Below are positions 35,620-43,532 of a stretch of 64,000 nucleotides of DNA, piece by piece. The notes under the pieces were generated by a model. That model did no database searches, was not told the DNA's origin, and worked only from the letters and a program-made list of their open reading frames with translations. Origin of the DNA: an uncultured Alphaproteobacteria bacterium (GTDB taxonomy: Bacteria > Pseudomonadota > Alphaproteobacteria > HIMB59 > GCA-002718135). The stretch lies in NCBI GenBank assembly GCA_902515745.1, contig CABXWB010000001.1, forward strand, positions 62,001-126,000, written 5' to 3'. The position numbers and the translations under genes were made by a program. Position 1 is the first letter of the stretch, and every line of letters starts with the position of its first letter.

Positions 35620-36387
35620 ATGGCACAAGAACTCTTAAAATTAGAAAATATTTACAAAAACTTTGGAAATGTAAAAGTTTTAAAAGACGTAAACATCAAA
35701 ATAAATAAAGGTGAAGTAGTTGCTTTAATAGGTGATAACGGAGCTGGCAAATCAACACTTATAAAAGTCATAACTGGAGTTCATAGTCCAAACTCAGGAA
35801 AAGTATTTTTTAAAAATGAAGAAGTACAAATTAAATCAGTTGCTCAGTCAAGAAAAATGGGAATTGAAGCAGTTTACCAAGAAAGAGCATTGTGTGATCA
35901 ACAAGAATTATTTAGAAACATATTTGCTGGAAGAGAAATTACAAATTCATTTGGCTTTTTAGATATAAAAAAACAGAGAAAAGAAGCAGAGAAAATTCTT
36001 CGTGACTATATTGGATTTACATCAAAGGCTATAACGGTTGACTCTCAAGTAATGGGATTATCTGGTGGAGAAAAGCAAGGTGTTGCTTTTGGTAGATCAT
36101 TATATTTTAATTCTGATTTGATCGTATTAGATGAACCAACTATGGGCTTATCAATTCAAGAAACAGAAAAAGTCCTGAATTTCGTAAAGGGTTTAAAAAA
36201 TGAAAATAAATCAGCAATTTTTATCGATCATAATATAATTCATGTCTACGGTGCTGCAGATCGATTTATTATTTTGGATAGGGGTGAAGTTGTAGGAGAG
36301 TTTAATAAAGAAGAAATATCAAGAGAAGAACTTGTACAGAAAATGATACAGTTGCATGAATCTGGGAAAATTAAAGTGGAAGATTAA
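35620..36387 (+). CDS. Sugar ABC transporter ATP-binding protein, single domain
   Basis: This 255-residue ATPase powers the importer. Walker A is GDNGAGKST, the signature is LSGGEKQGVAFGR and Walker B is LIVLDEPTMG. Most sugar importers of this class (RbsA, XylG) have two fused ATPase domains; this one has a single domain, as in FrcA-type fructose importers. The gene directly abuts the permease start. The start is set by the ATG after the intergenic hairpin. Confidence 0.9.
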   Translation: MAQELLKLENIYKNFGNVKVLKDVNIKINKGEVVALIGDNGAGKSTLIKVITGVHSPNSGKVFFKNEEVQIKSVAQSRKMGIEAVYQERALCDQQELFRNIFAGREITNSFGFLDIKKQRKEAEKILRDYIGFTSKAITVDSQVMGLSGGEKQGVAFGRSLYFNSDLIVLDEPTMGLSIQETEKVLNFVKGLKNENKSAIFIDHNIIHVYGAADRFIILDRGEVVGEFNKEEISREELVQKMIQLHESGKIKVED

Positions 36388-37365
36388 ATGAGTAATTTAT
36401 TAAATAGTTATTTTGTAAAAACACATAAACTTGAGATTAGTATTACAATAATCGCAATCGTTCTGTTTTTAATATACTTTTTAGGTGCACCACATGTTTT
36501 CACTCGCTTTCCAATTTATAGAGCATTTATGCAATCAATGCCTTTTTTTGGAATCATTGCTATATCAGCAACATTTGTCGTTACGCTTGGTGAAATTGAT
36601 TTATCATTTCCTTCTATAGTTGGAATTACTTCATTAATATTTGGAATGGTTATGACATCAACTGATGGTAACGTTTTCATTGCATTTATACTTGCAACTT
36701 CTCTTGGAATGTTTGCGGGTCTAGTTAATGGATTACTAGTTACTAAAATAGGTATTCCTTCAATAGTAGCTACTATAGGGACATTATTTTTTTGGCGTGG
36801 ATTGGTTAATGTAATTTCCCAAGGAAGTGGTATTGCAATCGTCGATGTAGCAGATGGAACCTGGCATCATATGATATTTGTTGAAAAATTATTTGGAAAA
36901 ATTCCAATGCAATTTATTTGGTTCATTGTTTTAACTGGATTAATGCAATGGGTTTATCGATACCATAAATTTGGAAATCACATCCACTTTGTAGGTGACA
37001 ACAAAGCAAGTGCTCAAATGATGGGAATTAATGTTGATAATGTAAAAATTATTGCTTTTGTTCAACTAGGATTTTTCTCTGCTTTAGCAGGAATCTTTAC
37101 AATGTATGAAATGTTATATTTCTGGCCTACACAAGGTGAAGGTTTAATGTTAACGACACTAGCAGCTGTCTTTGTTGGTGGTACTTCAGTCTTTGGTGGC
37201 AAAGGTACTATTTTTGGAACTTTTATAGGAGTGTTAATTATTGGATCATTAGAATCAGGAATAGTTGCTTTAGGCTTATCTGGTTTTTATGTAAAATTTA
37301 TTAACGGACTCATGATTACAGTAGCTGTTACAGTTTACGCCCTAATACAAAGAAGAAAAAATTAA
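36388..37365 (+). CDS. Sugar ABC transporter permease (FrcC/RbsC-like)
   Basis: This 325-residue inner-membrane protein has eight or more hydrophobic helices. The conserved motifs GEIDLSFPSIVGITS and ATIGTLFFWRGLVNVISQGSG, and AAVFVGGTSVFGGKGTIFGTFIG near the end, are characteristic of the RbsC/FrcC family. It is the third gene of the importer operon with no spacer after the ATPase gene. Its last four bases overlap the convergent SDR gene. Confidence 0.9.
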   Translation: MSNLLNSYFVKTHKLEISITIIAIVLFLIYFLGAPHVFTRFPIYRAFMQSMPFFGIIAISATFVVTLGEIDLSFPSIVGITSLIFGMVMTSTDGNVFIAFILATSLGMFAGLVNGLLVTKIGIPSIVATIGTLFFWRGLVNVISQGSGIAIVDVADGTWHHMIFVEKLFGKIPMQFIWFIVLTGLMQWVYRYHKFGNHIHFVGDNKASAQMMGINVDNVKIIAFVQLGFFSALAGIFTMYEMLYFWPTQGEGLMLTTLAAVFVGGTSVFGGKGTIFGTFIGVLIIGSLESGIVALGLSGFYVKFINGLMITVAVTVYALIQRRKN

Positions 37366-38099
37366 TAAGTAGCTCGACCACCACTCAAATCAAAAGTTGA
37401 TCCTGTGGTATAAGAATTTTCTTCAGAGGACATCCAAGCAACTAAAGAAGCTAATTCTTCAACTAACACAAATCTATTTCTAGGAATTTTTGATAACATA
37501 TAATCAATATGTTCTTGGGTAATTTGATCAAAAATACGCGTTTTAGCAGGAGCAGGAGTAACACAATTTACTGAAATGTTATTTTCTGCTAATTCTTTTC
37601 CTAAAGATTTAGTAAGTGCGATAACTCCTGCTTTAGCTGCACTATAAGGCATTGCATTAGGATTACCTTCCTTACCAGCTATCGAAGAAATATTAACTAT
37701 ACGTCCATAATTATGTTTTATGAAATGAGGAACTATAGTTTTGCAGCAATAAAATACTCCACTTAGATCTATATCTATAACTTTTTGCCATTCCTCAAGT
37801 GGGTAATCCCATGTCTTAAAGTTTGGTCCAGCTATTCCTGCATTATTTATTAAAATATCAATTTTGTTTTCATATGTAAGACTTTCAGTAAATGCATTCT
37901 CTACACTTTTATAATTTGAAACATCAACTTCAATTTTTTGAGTATTTTTTAGATCAACTTTATTTAAATATTCTGTATCTTTATCCCATATTAATACTCT
38001 TGCACCTGACTCTATAAATCTTTTAGTAATTGCTAACCCAAAGCCTTGTGCTCCGCCAGTTACGATTGCTACTCTATTTTCTAAATTAATTTTATTCAT
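37362..38099 (-). CDS. SDR-family NAD(P)-dependent oxidoreductase
   Basis: This classical short-chain dehydrogenase of 245 residues has the cofactor motif TGGAQGFG, NNAGIAG, catalytic Ser in NISSIAGKEG and Y-x3-K in YSAAKAG. The C-terminal TGSTFDLSGGRATY ends as in 3-oxoacyl-ACP reductase and sugar dehydrogenase members. Its position beside the sugar importer suggests a sugar or polyol dehydrogenase, but the operon mates upstream are a peroxiredoxin and a DsbD-like gene. Substrate unknown. Confidence 0.82.
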   Translation of the reverse strand: MNKINLENRVAIVTGGAQGFGLAITKRFIESGARVLIWDKDTEYLNKVDLKNTQKIEVDVSNYKSVENAFTESLTYENKIDILINNAGIAGPNFKTWDYPLEEWQKVIDIDLSGVFYCCKTIVPHFIKHNYGRIVNISSIAGKEGNPNAMPYSAAKAGVIALTKSLGKELAENNISVNCVTPAPAKTRIFDQITQEHIDYMLSKIPRNRFVLVEELASLVAWMSSEENSYTTGSTFDLSGGRATY

Positions 38100-38572
38100 T
38101 GGATTTGTTCTAAAATATATTCAGCTGAACTGACACGGTATTCACCATCATTTTCAATAAACTTGTTTATAATCATATTATTCTCAATGATCATGGCAAA
38201 CCTTCGACACCTAAAGCCCATATAATTTTTTGTCTTATCAGATATCAAGTCAAAATATTTTGTAATCTCAGCATTTCCGTCTGCAATTCCGTTGATCTTT
38301 TCTCCATCTGTATAACTCAATAACCAAGATTTCATTACATGTTCATCGTTTACAGAAAGACAATAAATTCCATCAATTTTTTTATTTATAAATGAATTAT
38401 ATAATTTTATATAACCTGGAAAATGTTTCTCAGAACAAGTTGGTGTAAATGCTCCTGGGACACCAAATAGGATAATTTTTTTATTTATAAATTCATTTTT
38501 TAATGAAGATACTGATGAAACACCTTTTTTAATAATAGGCACTTTAAAATCATCAACGATCATGTTTATCAT
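38096..38572 (-). CDS. Peroxiredoxin, Prx5 (AHP/hybrid) type
   Basis: This thiol peroxidase of 158 residues has the peroxidatic cysteine in GVPGAFTPTCSEKHFPGY and the family stretch YCLSVNDEHVMKSW. A second cysteine occurs in GFRCRRFAMII. It reduces hydrogen peroxide or organic peroxides. It overlaps both the dsbD-like gene upstream and the SDR gene downstream by four bases each, so the three are one operon; DsbD-type reductases and peroxiredoxins share the theme of thiol redox. The start could also be the inner ATG at codon 4. Confidence 0.88.
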   Translation of the reverse strand: MINMIVDDFKVPIIKKGVSSVSSLKNEFINKKIILFGVPGAFTPTCSEKHFPGYIKLYNSFINKKIDGIYCLSVNDEHVMKSWLLSYTDGEKINGIADGNAEITKYFDLISDKTKNYMGFRCRRFAMIIENNMIINKFIENDGEYRVSSAEYILEQIQ

Positions 38573-40626
38573 TTAACTTTATTATATGTTTCAAATATTT
38601 GTTTCTCAGTCAATATTTCATTCATTACTATGCCGTCAGGAAATTTTGAAGAATAAAATGCATTAAAAGGTATGCCAAATTTATTATATTTTTTTAAAAA
38701 TTTATTTATTTTTTCATTTGGTTGTGTCCAATCAGCTTTTATCAATCTCACACCTTGTGAATCAAAAAATTCTGAAATTGTTTCTGAATTTAAAACATTA
38801 ATTTTATTAAACTTACAGGTAATGCACCAATCAGCAGTTATATCTAAAAAAACAATTTCATTATTATCTATTATTTCAGGAATACTTTTAGAATTAAAAT
38901 CTAACCAATTATTACTTTTATAATTTTCTTCATTAATTTTTTGAAAGAAATATAAATATGGAGTTAAAAAGAAAATAATTATTAAAGAAATAATTAAGGG
39001 AATTTGAAAAATTCTAAATTTTAAAATTGCTGATATTAAGATTAATAAAACAGTAAATGTAATAATGAAAAAATAATTAAAATAATTATTTAATATACTT
39101 AAAAGCCAAACAATTGTTATGAATAATAAAATAGATAAAAAATATTTAAAATAAATCATCCATTTTCCAGATCGAGGTAGAAAGGAAATTAAGCCTGGAA
39201 AAAAAGCGATAACCAAATAAGGTATGCTCATTCCTATACCCATAAAACAGAAAATTAAAAATAGATACGTTGTTGATTGAGTAAATGCTGCTGTAACAGC
39301 TGTTCCTAGATAAGGTGCAGAACAAGGTGTAGCAAGTAGTGTAGCAAAAAAACCATTAAAAAAATTCTTTGTATAAAAATTATTACCTGAATTTAAAATT
39401 TTTGATGAAGATAAAAAACTTGGTAAATTTATTTGGAAAAGATCAAGAGTATTCAAGAAGAACATTGATATAATTATTAAAATAAACATTAAAAAGTAAG
39501 GTTCTTGAAATTGCATACCCCAGGATATTGAAATATTGATTTGTTTAAGAATAGCAAAAAATGAACCAAGTATTAGAAAAGAAGTAATAATACCCAATAC
39601 AGTTATAAAAAAACTACTTTTTATCTTTTTATCTTCAGTATTAATTACAGATAATAATTTTAAAGATAACACGGGGAATACACATGGCATAAGATTTAAA
39701 ATAAACCCACCTAATAGTGAAATTAGGAGTAAGTATAAAAGACTATTGTTTATAGATATATTTTTATCTACATTTTCAATTTCCACATTTTTTTCAACTT
39801 TAAAGCTGTGGTTATTATCGTAAAAAAATATTTCAATTGGAAACTTTTTTTCATTAAATTGATCTGATCTAAAATTAAAGGAGGTTTTTAATTTTTGAAA
39901 ATCAAGAGAATAATTATTTATTGATTCTACAACTGGCAATCCAAATGGAGTGTGAATAAAAATTTTTGGATCCTCAAAAAAAGAACTAGTTGATATTTCT
40001 ATATCAAAAATAACGTCATTACTATTTTCAATAGCTTTAAATGAGAAATTAGAAATGGGCGTAAAATCAATATTATTGTTTAAGGTAGTAGATAAAACTT
40101 TTTCAATTTCAAAAAAATAATCTGTGTAAGCCCCATCTCCAGATGGTAAGTTTAAAAATATATCTGCATTACCTGGAATACAAACATCTCTACAAACTAA
40201 ATAATTTATATTTAAATTTAAATTTGTTTGTTTTTGGTAGTCTTCAATATCTACAATCAAAGGGAAGATAACTTTATCTTTATAACCAATTGATTTTAAA
40301 CCTAGTATTTCAAATTCTATTGGCTCTGGCCATAATATTTTAATATCTTTAACGTTGGTGGAATTATTCCATATAATTTTTTGAGGAAAACCTCCTCCTC
40401 CAGGAGATTTCCAATATGTTTTCCATTCCTCTTCTAGTTCATATTCTAATGCTAAAATTAATTGGTTGTTATTATTTGATGCAGTCGTTGGTGAAATTAA
40501 TCTAACTTTTGATTTTTCACTAATTGCCCAATCTGAAGACAAGGAGTATCCAGCTGGGCTAAATAGCCCAAGAGCAAGTATTATTGCTATTTTTAATAGT
40601 TTTATAACTTTTATTACCTTGTCCAT
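38569..40626 (-). CDS. DsbD/ScsB-like thiol:disulfide transfer protein
   Basis: This large (685 residues) membrane reductase moves electrons across the inner membrane. An N-terminal signal-like helix precedes a periplasmic beta domain with a C-x3-C pair (LVCRDVCIPG). Then come eight or so membrane helices with cysteine motifs NLMPCVFPVLSLK and LLATPCSAPYLG, and a C-terminal thioredoxin domain with active site DWCITCKFN. The LVCRDVC domain is the ScsB/DipZ-like variant rather than standard DsbD. It probably keeps a periplasmic thiol protein reduced. It is divergent from yqgE by 57 bases. Confidence 0.85.
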   Translation of the reverse strand: MDKVIKVIKLLKIAIILALGLFSPAGYSLSSDWAISEKSKVRLISPTTASNNNNQLILALEYELEEEWKTYWKSPGGGGFPQKIIWNNSTNVKDIKILWPEPIEFEILGLKSIGYKDKVIFPLIVDIEDYQKQTNLNLNINYLVCRDVCIPGNADIFLNLPSGDGAYTDYFFEIEKVLSTTLNNNIDFTPISNFSFKAIENSNDVIFDIEISTSSFFEDPKIFIHTPFGLPVVESINNYSLDFQKLKTSFNFRSDQFNEKKFPIEIFFYDNNHSFKVEKNVEIENVDKNISINNSLLYLLLISLLGGFILNLMPCVFPVLSLKLLSVINTEDKKIKSSFFITVLGIITSFLILGSFFAILKQINISISWGMQFQEPYFLMFILIIISMFFLNTLDLFQINLPSFLSSSKILNSGNNFYTKNFFNGFFATLLATPCSAPYLGTAVTAAFTQSTTYLFLIFCFMGIGMSIPYLVIAFFPGLISFLPRSGKWMIYFKYFLSILLFITIVWLLSILNNYFNYFFIITFTVLLILISAILKFRIFQIPLIISLIIIFFLTPYLYFFQKINEENYKSNNWLDFNSKSIPEIIDNNEIVFLDITADWCITCKFNKINVLNSETISEFFDSQGVRLIKADWTQPNEKINKFLKKYNKFGIPFNAFYSSKFPDGIVMNEILTEKQIFETYNKVK

Positions 40627-40683
40627 ATAAAATAAATCAATACAATATTGAAAAATATAAATTAACGCGAATATATATACTAT

Positions 40684-41235
40684 ATGAATTTAACTGGTCA
40701 GTTCTTAATTTCAATGCCTTCATTAGAAGATGATAGATTTGAAAAAACGGTAATTTATATGTGTGCTCACTCAAAAGATGGGGCTATGGGTATAATAATC
40801 AACAAAAAAATTGATTATGACCTTTACCCTGATTTGCTTGAACAACTAGGTATAGACAAGCCATTAGAAGATAAGAAACTTTACATTCGCTATGGTGGTC
40901 CTGTTGAAAGTGGCAGAGGGTTCGTTTTACATTCTGACGAAGTAATTCAAAAAGAAACCCTGACAATAGATAAAGGGGTAGCTTTAACCAGTACTTCAGA
41001 ATTTTTTGAAGACCTTTCTAAAGGTAATGGTCCAAAAAATAGTATTCTAGCTCTTGGATATGCAGGATGGGGTCCAGGACAAATTGAAAAAGAATTGGCT
41101 TCAAATAGTTGGATGACGCTAAAAACAAATAGTGATTTTATTTTTGACGAAAAAGTAAGTAATAAGTGGAAAGATGCATTTAATTTATTAGGAATAGATG
41201 CAAGTAAACTATCAATTTTCTCTGGAAATTGTTAA
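40684..41235 (+). CDS. YqgE/AlgH family protein
   Basis: This conserved 183-residue protein carries the YqgE motifs LTGQFLISMPSLEDDRFEKTVIYMCAH, GAMGIIINK, YIRYGGPVESGRGFVLHS and LALGYAGWGPGQIEKELA. Its biochemical function is not settled (it has been called a putative transcriptional regulator). Length is typical. It converges with a small gene of unknown function whose stop lies one base away. Confidence 0.92.
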   Translation: MNLTGQFLISMPSLEDDRFEKTVIYMCAHSKDGAMGIIINKKIDYDLYPDLLEQLGIDKPLEDKKLYIRYGGPVESGRGFVLHSDEVIQKETLTIDKGVALTSTSEFFEDLSKGNGPKNSILALGYAGWGPGQIEKELASNSWMTLKTNSDFIFDEKVSNKWKDAFNLLGIDASKLSIFSGNC

Positions 41236-41427
41236 TTATAGAATAATTTCAAAAACCCTTTCCTGATCTTTTTCTATAACTTTTTTTATTTTAAATTTTG
41301 CTGTTTTTGTAAGTTTTGTTCCTTTATTTGTCACAAATGATTTCATTTTAATTACTTCTTTTTCAGGCATTTTTCTTTCATATTTCAAAATATGTTTCTT
41401 TCCAGTAATAATAAATGATGTTTTCAT
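41236..41427 (-). CDS. Small basic protein of unknown function
   Basis: I do not recognise this 63-residue protein. It is lysine-rich (KTSFIITGKKHILKYERKMP), probably all beta, with no membrane helix or signal peptide. A good ribosome site (AGAGGA, 7-8 bases before the ATG) and tight spacing with its neighbours argue that it is a real gene. It lies downstream of a winged-helix-like small gene and the ammonium transporter on the same strand, so it may share their regulation. Confidence 0.55.
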   Translation of the reverse strand: MKTSFIITGKKHILKYERKMPEKEVIKMKSFVTNKGTKLTKTAKFKIKKVIEKDQERVFEIIL

Positions 41428-41456
41428 ATAAATTTCCTCTAATTGATTAAACTAAA

Positions 41457-41831
41457 TTAATTTTCTAAACTCAACTTACTAAAAAATGAACCCTCTTTTT
41501 GTAACCAAGAGTTAATCATATTAAAAAAATTATTGCTTAAGTAGTAATTTTTTATTCGTCTATCTGTTTTACTTTGTTCTTTTACAAAAATATTTTTTTC
41601 CAACGCTTCGTTTAAAATTGATTGAATAGATGATCTAGAACCAATTGACTTGGGTATATTTGCACAAATTGTTTCAAATGAAATTCCATTTAATTTATTA
41701 TTTTCATAGATCTCTAGAGAAATGACATGGTGTAAAATTGATTTAAATAAAAATTTTGAAACATAATCTTCTGAAAAAAAACTAGAATAAATGTTTCTTT
41801 TTTTTTCTTTTATAATTTCTGTTTCAGTCAT
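41457..41831 (-). CDS. Small winged-helix-like putative regulator
   Basis: This 124-residue protein has a predicted helix-turn-helix pattern: ILHHVISLEIYENNKLNGISFETICANIP, SRSSIQSILNEALEKNIFVKE (candidate recognition helix) and a short wing SKTDRRIKNYYLS, much like MarR-type domains. It has a good ribosome site (GAGAGGG). It lies between the ammonium transporter and a small basic protein. I infer a DNA-binding regulator; no target is known. Confidence 0.5.
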   Translation of the reverse strand: MTETEIIKEKKRNIYSSFFSEDYVSKFLFKSILHHVISLEIYENNKLNGISFETICANIPKSIGSRSSIQSILNEALEKNIFVKEQSKTDRRIKNYYLSNNFFNMINSWLQKEGSFFSKLSLEN

Positions 41832-41860
41832 TTGACCCTCTCATTAATGTTTAGCAAATT

Positions 41861-41882
41861 TGGGAGAGCAAATGCTCTCCCA
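41861..41882. terminator. Perfect 10 bp stem-loop after amt
   Basis: TGGGAGAGCA and TGCTCTCCCA form a perfect palindrome with two bases between, so the true loop is four bases. It lies 49 bases past the amt stop on the minus strand. A T-run follows on the plus strand (ATTTTT), and a shorter AAATTT on the minus side, so termination on the minus strand is possible but not textbook. It may separate amt from the small genes that follow. Confidence 0.6.
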
Positions 41883-41886
41883 TTTT

Positions 41887-41924
41887 TAGTGACCAACTAT
41901 AAGGAGTTGATGTGCTAATCACTA
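41887..41924. other. Second stem-loop (bulged) just after the amt stop
   Basis: Outer arms TAGTGA / TCACTA enclose an inner pair CAACT / AGTTG with a six-base loop and an asymmetric bulge. It sits 6 bases after the amt stop on the minus strand, next to a stronger hairpin. Two tandem stem-loops suggest an mRNA 3' end or a processed small RNA; no function is shown. Confidence 0.4.
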
Positions 41925-41930
41925 AATTCA

Positions 41931-43217
41931 TTAGTCTCTGATACTGTAAGCCATTACGCCTACTTCAGATTTATCTGTTCCGAGTTTTTCAGCCTCTTCA
42001 CTAATTCTAATACCAAAGAGCATTTTCATGATGTACCAAATAATAAATGATACAACAAAAACGAAAACATTAATTGCTATTATACCGTAAAGTTGAGCTC
42101 CAAAACTTGCAGCACTGTTTGAAATTGGAACAACTAATGTTCCAAAAATTCCAGCAAAACCGTGAACAGGAATTGCGCCTACAACGTCATCAATTTTTAG
42201 AGATATTAAAAGTCTAGTGCCGTAGAAGACAATTAAACCACCAACTGCACCAATGATTATTGCTAGGATTGGTGATGGAGCTAATGGTTCTGCTGTAATT
42301 GCTACTAAACCACCTAATGCACCATTAAGCATCATAACAACATCTGTTTTACCAGTTACTAGTCTTGAAATTACTGCACAAGCCATTACACCTGCACCAG
42401 CTGCCAAGTTAGTATTAATATATATTGTTGCTACTGCAGTAACATCATCAAATGTACCCATTGCAAGTTGTGATCCACCATTAAATCCGAACCATCCAAG
42501 CCATAGGATAAATACACCAAGAGTTGCAAGAGGTATTGAAGAATTTGCAAAAGGCTCCATTGGAGATGCTTCACCACTTTCAGTGAATCTTCCTAATCTT
42601 GGGCCTAATAAAATTGCACCAGCAAGTGCTGCTGCTGCTCCTGCACTATGTACTAGAGTTGAACCAGCAAAATCTGAGAAACCAGCTTCCGCTAAGTATC
42701 CTCCACCCCACTGCCAACCCATTTCAATTGGATAAATGAAACCAGTTAATAAAGCACAAAAAATAAAGAATGGCCAAATTTTAATTCTTTCAGCTAGTGT
42801 TCCAGATACAATTGAGCAAGTTGTTGCACAAAATACCATCTGAAAGAACCAGTCAGAACCATCGGAATAACCTGTATCGACAGCGCTACCATCACTCCAA
42901 GGAATTGGAGATCCAATAAATCCACCAGCGGGTATACCGTAAGCCATATTGTATCCGACTAACCAAAACATTATTCCTGCAATTGAATACAAGCCAATGT
43001 TTTTAGCTGCAATTGTTGCTACACTTTTGGATGTAACAAGTCCTGATTCAAGCATTGCAAATCCTGCTGCCATCCACATGACCAAGAACCCAGATACAAG
43101 AAATAGGAAAGTATTTAATATGTATTGCACTTCACCATCTACCTCTGCTCTTGCGTAAGAGCTAAAGAGTAAGAAGACAGTTACAATGCCAATGAAATAT
43201 ATAGATTTTTTTAACAT
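41931..43217 (-). CDS. amt: Ammonium transporter (Amt/MEP/Rh family)
   Basis: This 428-residue channel takes up ammonium. It begins with a signal-like helix (KSIYFIGIVTVFLLFSSYARA) and has about eleven membrane helices, with family stretches MWMAAGFAMLESGLVTSKS, STLVHSAGAAAALAGAILLGPR, LGWFGFNGGSQLA and GAIPVHGFAGIFGTLVVP, the last with the pore histidine region. The ORF track starts at 43247; I choose ATG 43217, which has GGAGG six bases upstream. The leader carries two glutamine-riboswitch-like elements, so expression should follow nitrogen status. There is no PII gene (glnK) adjacent. Confidence 0.94.
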   Translation of the reverse strand: MLKKSIYFIGIVTVFLLFSSYARAEVDGEVQYILNTFLFLVSGFLVMWMAAGFAMLESGLVTSKSVATIAAKNIGLYSIAGIMFWLVGYNMAYGIPAGGFIGSPIPWSDGSAVDTGYSDGSDWFFQMVFCATTCSIVSGTLAERIKIWPFFIFCALLTGFIYPIEMGWQWGGGYLAEAGFSDFAGSTLVHSAGAAAALAGAILLGPRLGRFTESGEASPMEPFANSSIPLATLGVFILWLGWFGFNGGSQLAMGTFDDVTAVATIYINTNLAAGAGVMACAVISRLVTGKTDVVMMLNGALGGLVAITAEPLAPSPILAIIIGAVGGLIVFYGTRLLISLKIDDVVGAIPVHGFAGIFGTLVVPISNSAASFGAQLYGIIAINVFVFVVSFIIWYIMKMLFGIRISEEAEKLGTDKSEVGVMAYSIRD

Positions 43218-43243
43218 TAATCCTCCATTATAAATTTCACAGT

Positions 43244-43266
43244 ACATGGCTCACACTGAGTCATGT
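43244..43266 (-). promoter_or_regulatory. Leader hairpin between riboswitches and amt start
   Basis: On the minus strand ACATGACTC and GAGCCATGT pair with one mismatch around a five-base loop. It lies about 27 bases before the amt ATG. A second weaker pair CTTAG/CTAAG (43280-43305) lies between it and the riboswitch. These may form the expression platform that couples ligand binding to translation or early termination; this is inferred. Confidence 0.4.
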
Positions 43267-43309
43267 GTTACTTTTCATGCTTAGCTATGGAAATTAATTA
43301 CTAAGATCC

Positions 43310-43359
43310 GCGTTCCTTCGGTTTAACCTACTTCCGATTTGCAAACTGCAAATTGAACG
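43310..43359 (-). ncRNA. Glutamine riboswitch (glnA RNA), copy nearer to amt
   Basis: Read on the minus strand this element is CGTTCA, a stem (ATTTGC / GCAAAT), then CGGAAGTAG, a short hairpin GGT-TAA-ACC, then CGAAGGAACGC. The closing helix is CGTTC with GAACG. These conserved blocks match the glnA RNA motif, a glutamine-binding riboswitch known from cyanobacteria and marine metagenomes. It lies 93 bases before the ammonium transporter start. Confidence 0.88.
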
Positions 43360-43376
43360 ATTTTATAACTTTGCAT

Positions 43377-43427
43377 GCGTTCCTTCGACTTTCGTCTACT
43401 TCCGTCATTCAAAAAGAATGATGAACG
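43377..43427 (-). ncRNA. Glutamine riboswitch (glnA RNA), 5' copy
   Basis: This is the first of a tandem pair. On the minus strand it reads CGTTCA, a stem (CATTC / GAATG), CGGAAGTAG, a GAC-GAAA-GTC hairpin, then CGAAGGAACGC. The stem sequences differ completely from the second copy while the joining blocks are identical, which is covariation-type evidence for a folded RNA. Seventeen bases separate the copies. Tandem glnA RNAs are known and are thought to sharpen or broaden the response. Confidence 0.88.
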
Positions 43428-43532
43428 TAATGGTGGTTTACTTTATTATTAAAATTTATTAAGAATATTTAAGTAAAGTTTGCTATGCATTTTTTGCATG
43501 AATAAAAAAATACAAGAAAACTAAGGAAAAAT
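43428..43532 (-). promoter_or_regulatory. Upstream leader region of amt, likely promoter
   Basis: This 105 bp A+T-rich stretch lies between the Gfo/Idh stop and the first riboswitch copy. It contains a TGCA-type dyad (ATGCA-AAAA-ATGCAT on the minus strand near 43484-43502) and a TAATAAT -10-like sequence with a possible TTTACT -35 upstream. I find no convincing NtrC/sigma54 element. The promoter of amt should be here. Confidence 0.35.

Noticed and set aside
42253-42735. 160-codon ORF opposite amt
   Set aside because: Antisense shadow of a well-defined membrane transporter; composition mirrors it.
43218-43247. Ten extra N-terminal residues of amt in the track
   Set aside because: The inner ATG has a perfect GGAGG site and a signal-like helix; the upstream ATG lies in the leader hairpin.
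43310-43427. Direct repeat as an insertion-sequence end or CRISPR fragment
   Set aside because: The two copies share only short joining blocks while the stems vary in paired fashion, which fits a folded RNA, not a mobile or spacer repeat.
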